This document shows, one piece after another, positions 61,912 through 64,000 of a stretch of DNA of 64,000 bases (positions within the stretch are counted from its first letter, which is position 1; each line of letters opens with the position of its first letter). The stretch lies in NCBI GenBank assembly GCA_050329415.1, contig JBHJOS010000021.1:1-64000 (forward strand), given 5' to 3'. A program made the position numbers and the translations under genes. Below the pieces are notes generated by a model. The model worked only from the letters and a program-made list of their open reading frames with translations, ran no database searches and was not told where the DNA came from. This stretch comes from JANNOG01 sp050329415 (lineage in GTDB: Bacteria; Actinomycetota; Actinomycetes; Actinomycetales; JBBAYJ01).

Positions 61912-62748
61912 TCATTCCCGACGGCGGGTGACGTAGCAGGCCCGCACTTCCGGCGGCAGCTTCTCCACGGCATACCGGACGGTGACCCGGGCCAGGCGGT
62001 GGTGGTGGGTGTCGAGGAAGTCGAGCAGCCGGGCGTGGTCCCGGTGCCCCACCTCGCGGAGCATCCAGCCGGTGGCCTTGTGGACCAGGTCGTCGCGCTC
62101 GCCGACGAGCCGACCGGCGACCGCCAGCGTCCAGCCGGGCCGCCCGTCCCGCGTGAACGCCCAGGTCGCCATGACGGCGATCCGACGCCGCCACCGCGAC
62201 GGGGAGGCCACCAGCCCGTCGAGGATCCGCGCCGCCGCGCCGTCGTCCGGCTCCGTGGCCGCCGTGGTCGTCGCCAGCCAGGTGCCGAGGACGTGCGGGG
62301 CGGACACGTCGACCAGGTCCCAGTTGTCGACGGCGTCGGCGTGCGCCAGGTAGAAGCGGGCGAGCGGCTCCAGCGCGCCCGGACCGCGGCGGGCGGCGGC
62401 CCGGGCGCGGCCGTCGAGGACCGCCAGGGCCGCGAACCGGTGCTCGTGGACCGGGTCGGCGAGCAGCGCCGCGAGGTCGTCGTCGGTCGCGGCGCGGCCG
62501 TGCCGGCGGGCGACCTCGCGGACGTGCGGGATGCGGACCCCGAGGAAGACGTCGCCCTCGCCGTACCCGCCGGGACCGGTGCGGAAGTACCCGGCGAGGA
62601 ACTCGGCATGACCCGGGTCGGCCGCCGCGGCCAGCTCCGCCCGGACCGCCTGCGCCACCGGCGGCCCGCTGAGCGCGCTGTCCGTGGCGTGGCCGCTGCC
62701 TGTGCTGCCTGTGCTGCCTGTGCTGCCCGCCCTGCCCGCGCTGCTCAC
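61912..62748 (-). CDS. DNA alkylation repair protein (AlkD-like HEAT fold)
   Basis: 278 residues from GTG 62748, set by the GTGA overlap with the dehydrogenase gene. Helical repeats with GYGEGDVFLGVRIPHVREVAR, VDNWDLVDVSAPHVLG and ERDDLVHKATGWMLREVGHRD match AlkD-type glycosylases, which remove alkylated bases with Trp/Asp and Arg side chains of the concave face. An N-terminal Ser-Thr-Gly repeat (GSTGSTGSTGSG) precedes the domain. Cytoplasmic. Confidence 0.92.
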   Translation of the reverse strand: MSSAGRAGSTGSTGSTGSGHATDSALSGPPVAQAVRAELAAAADPGHAEFLAGYFRTGPGGYGEGDVFLGVRIPHVREVARRHGRAATDDDLAALLADPVHEHRFAALAVLDGRARAAARRGPGALEPLARFYLAHADAVDNWDLVDVSAPHVLGTWLATTTAATEPDDGAAARILDGLVASPSRWRRRIAVMATWAFTRDGRPGWTLAVAGRLVGERDDLVHKATGWMLREVGHRDHARLLDFLDTHHHRLARVTVRYAVEKLPPEVRACYVTRRRE

Positions 62749-63650
62749 CGGTCCACCCGGTTGAGCATCGGCTCCCCGGTCGCCCAGCGGTGCAGCTGCT
62801 CGGCGAGGAACCGCTTGGCCCGCGGGTAGAACGTCGCCGACCCGCCGGCCACGTGCGGGGTCACGAGCGCTCCGGGTGCTCGCCACAACGGGTGGTCGAG
62901 AGGCAGCGGTTCCGGGTCGGTGACATCGAGGGCGGCCCGGATCCGGCCCTGCTCGGCCAGCAGCGCCTGCGTGTCGAGGACGGGGCCGCGGGCGACATTG
63001 ACCACGAGCGCGCCGTCGGGCAGCCGGGCGAGCCGGCGCCGGTCCAGCAGACCCCGGGTAGCCTCGGTCAGCGGAGTGAGCAGCACCACGACATCGGCGC
63101 GGGGGAGCTCGTCGTCCAGTGCCTCGATCCCGAGCACGCCCTGCGCCGGTCGAGCCCGACGCGCCAGCGGCACCACCTCGACCTCGAACGGGCGCAACCG
63201 GGCGGCCAGCGCCTCGCCGATGCTGCCGAAGCCCACGATCAGCACTCGCGAGCCTGCGAGGGAGCGGGTGTAGTGCGGCTGCCAGCGACCCGCCGCCTGG
63301 TCCCGGACCCAGCGGGGCAGGTCCCGCTGGGCCGCGAGCATCAGCCCGACCGCGTGCTCGGCGGTGCTGGCGTCGTGCAGGCCCCGGCCGGAGTGCAGGT
63401 CCACGCCGTCCGGCAGGTGGGGCAGCACCGCGTCGACCCCGGCGGTCAGCACCTGCACGGCGCGCAGCGCCGGGAGGTCTGCGATCACCTCGAGGGTCCG
63501 CGCGGGGCCGCCGTAGGGGACGACGTACAGCTCGACGGCCCGGACGTCAGGCGGCTCGCCGGAGCCGTCCCACTCCACCCACGACACCGCCTCAGGGATG
63601 GCGACGTCAGGCCACGGGATCAGGACGGTGGGCGGTGTGTCCGCGGGCAC
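62745..63650 (-). CDS. D-isomer-specific 2-hydroxyacid dehydrogenase
   Basis: 301 residues from GTG 63650 (VPADTPPTVLIPWPD). NAD motif: VLIVGFGSIGEALAARL; catalytic Arg in VNVARGPVLD, Glu in DVTDPEPLPLDHPLW, His in VTPHVAGGSATFYPR. The family reduces 2-keto acids to D-hydroxy acids or the reverse. A longer open frame upstream is antisense of the cyclase gene and is not coding. Overlaps the AlkD-like gene by GTGA. Confidence 0.93.
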   Translation of the reverse strand: MPADTPPTVLIPWPDVAIPEAVSWVEWDGSGEPPDVRAVELYVVPYGGPARTLEVIADLPALRAVQVLTAGVDAVLPHLPDGVDLHSGRGLHDASTAEHAVGLMLAAQRDLPRWVRDQAAGRWQPHYTRSLAGSRVLIVGFGSIGEALAARLRPFEVEVVPLARRARPAQGVLGIEALDDELPRADVVVLLTPLTEATRGLLDRRRLARLPDGALVVNVARGPVLDTQALLAEQGRIRAALDVTDPEPLPLDHPLWRAPGALVTPHVAGGSATFYPRAKRFLAEQLHRWATGEPMLNRVDR

Positions 63651-63669
63651 TGCGGCATTGTGGTTGCTG

Positions 63670-64000
63670 ATGGGACCGGAGTGGGACGCCGTCGTGTGCG
63701 GCGGGGGCGCGGCGGGTCTCGTGCTCGCCGCCGAGCTCGCCGGGCCAGCCGCACCATTCGGCCGAGTGCTGGTCGTCGACGACGGATCCCATCCCGTCGA
63801 CCGGCGGACCTGGGCCTTCTGGGCGCGCCGGGACGTGGTCCTCGATCCCGCCGTCGTGGCCCGCTGGGGGCGCCTGCGGGTGCATGCGGGAGACGGTGAC
63901 CGTGCCCTCCCGATCGCGCCGTACGAGTACCGGCTGGTCCACGGCGAGGTGCTGGGCTCGGTCGTCGACCGGAGGGCCGGCGCCGCGCTCACTCGGCTCA
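63670..64000 (+). CDS. Lycopene cyclase, 5' part (cut by window end)
   Basis: ATG 63670, open to the edge (110 codons seen). EWDAVVCGGGAAGLVLAAEL is the dinucleotide-binding start of lycopene beta-cyclase family proteins (CrtL/CrtY type), followed by VLVVDDGSHPVDRRTWAFWARR, where the RTWAFW segment parallels the HTWxFW motif. It should cyclise lycopene ends in the membrane with FAD. The start codons of this gene and the minus-strand dehydrogenase lie 19 bases apart. The end is not visible. Confidence 0.85.
   Translation, partial: MGPEWDAVVCGGGAAGLVLAAELAGPAAPFGRVLVVDDGSHPVDRRTWAFWARRDVVLDPAVVARWGRLRVHAGDGDRALPIAPYEYRLVHGEVLGSVVDRRAGAALTRL

Overview
The window is about 73-75% G+C by eye, uses many GTG starts, and packs genes into runs joined by 4-base GTGA/ATGA overlaps. 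It encodes a recC-recB-recD operon, an RqlH-type helicase, a DUF222/13E12 HNH protein and two ROK proteins. Together these point to an Actinomycetota chromosome, possibly of the Geodermatophilaceae type; the family-level guess is weak. I see no rRNA, tRNA, CRISPR array, phage or insertion sequence.

Layout. 1-1,100: a MazEF-type toxin-antitoxin pair between two broken genes. 1,186-11,865: a chitin and N-acetylglucosamine locus. It has a secreted GH18 chitinase (minus strand), a palindromic operator, a ROK regulator, and then seven plus-strand genes: a binding lipoprotein, two permeases, a GH3 hexosaminidase, a ROK kinase, nagA and nagB. Secreted chitinase would cut chitin, the ABC importer would take up oligomers, and the enzymes would convert them to fructose-6-phosphate. 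12,095-25,270: small housekeeping and stress genes. These include a ribbon-helix-helix/DUF433 plus DUF5615 pair, a WYL regulator with a VOC protein, a large M14 carboxypeptidase, a MATE transporter, a four-gene overlapping VapB-VapC-Uma2-RqlH operon, MerR plus aldo/keto reductase, and DoxX.

25,256-37,806: metal and envelope functions. A DUF305 lipoprotein rich in Met and His is followed by a response regulator and histidine kinase. Next are gamma-glutamyltransferase, a DUF418 membrane protein and a CsoR-type copper operon (copZ, csoR, a small membrane peptide, copA with CPC, copB with CPH). 37,156-48,359: a SHOCT protein, a collapsed AAA_14/DUF4143 gene, flotillin plus NfeD-like, an amine oxidase-TetR operon with a large palindrome over its start codon, FAH/LysR, a 3-hydroxyisobutyrate dehydrogenase-like reductase with an odd tail, a LuxR-type regulator, and a KhtT-N-like peptide followed by a KefB-type antiporter carrying a C-terminal UBP zinc finger.

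48,539-57,566 is recC-recB-recD. 57,570-58,290 is a decayed patch with a hydrolase/MFS chimera, a 79-base palindromic element and a headless SDR. The right end holds an HNH protein, msrA, a trans-sulfuration enzyme, an AlkD-like repair protein overlapping a 2-hydroxyacid dehydrogenase, and the start of a lycopene cyclase cut by the window edge. No single locus proves a new system. The best leads are the VapBC-Uma2-RqlH operon, the antiporter/UBP finger fusion and the amine oxidase-TetR unit.
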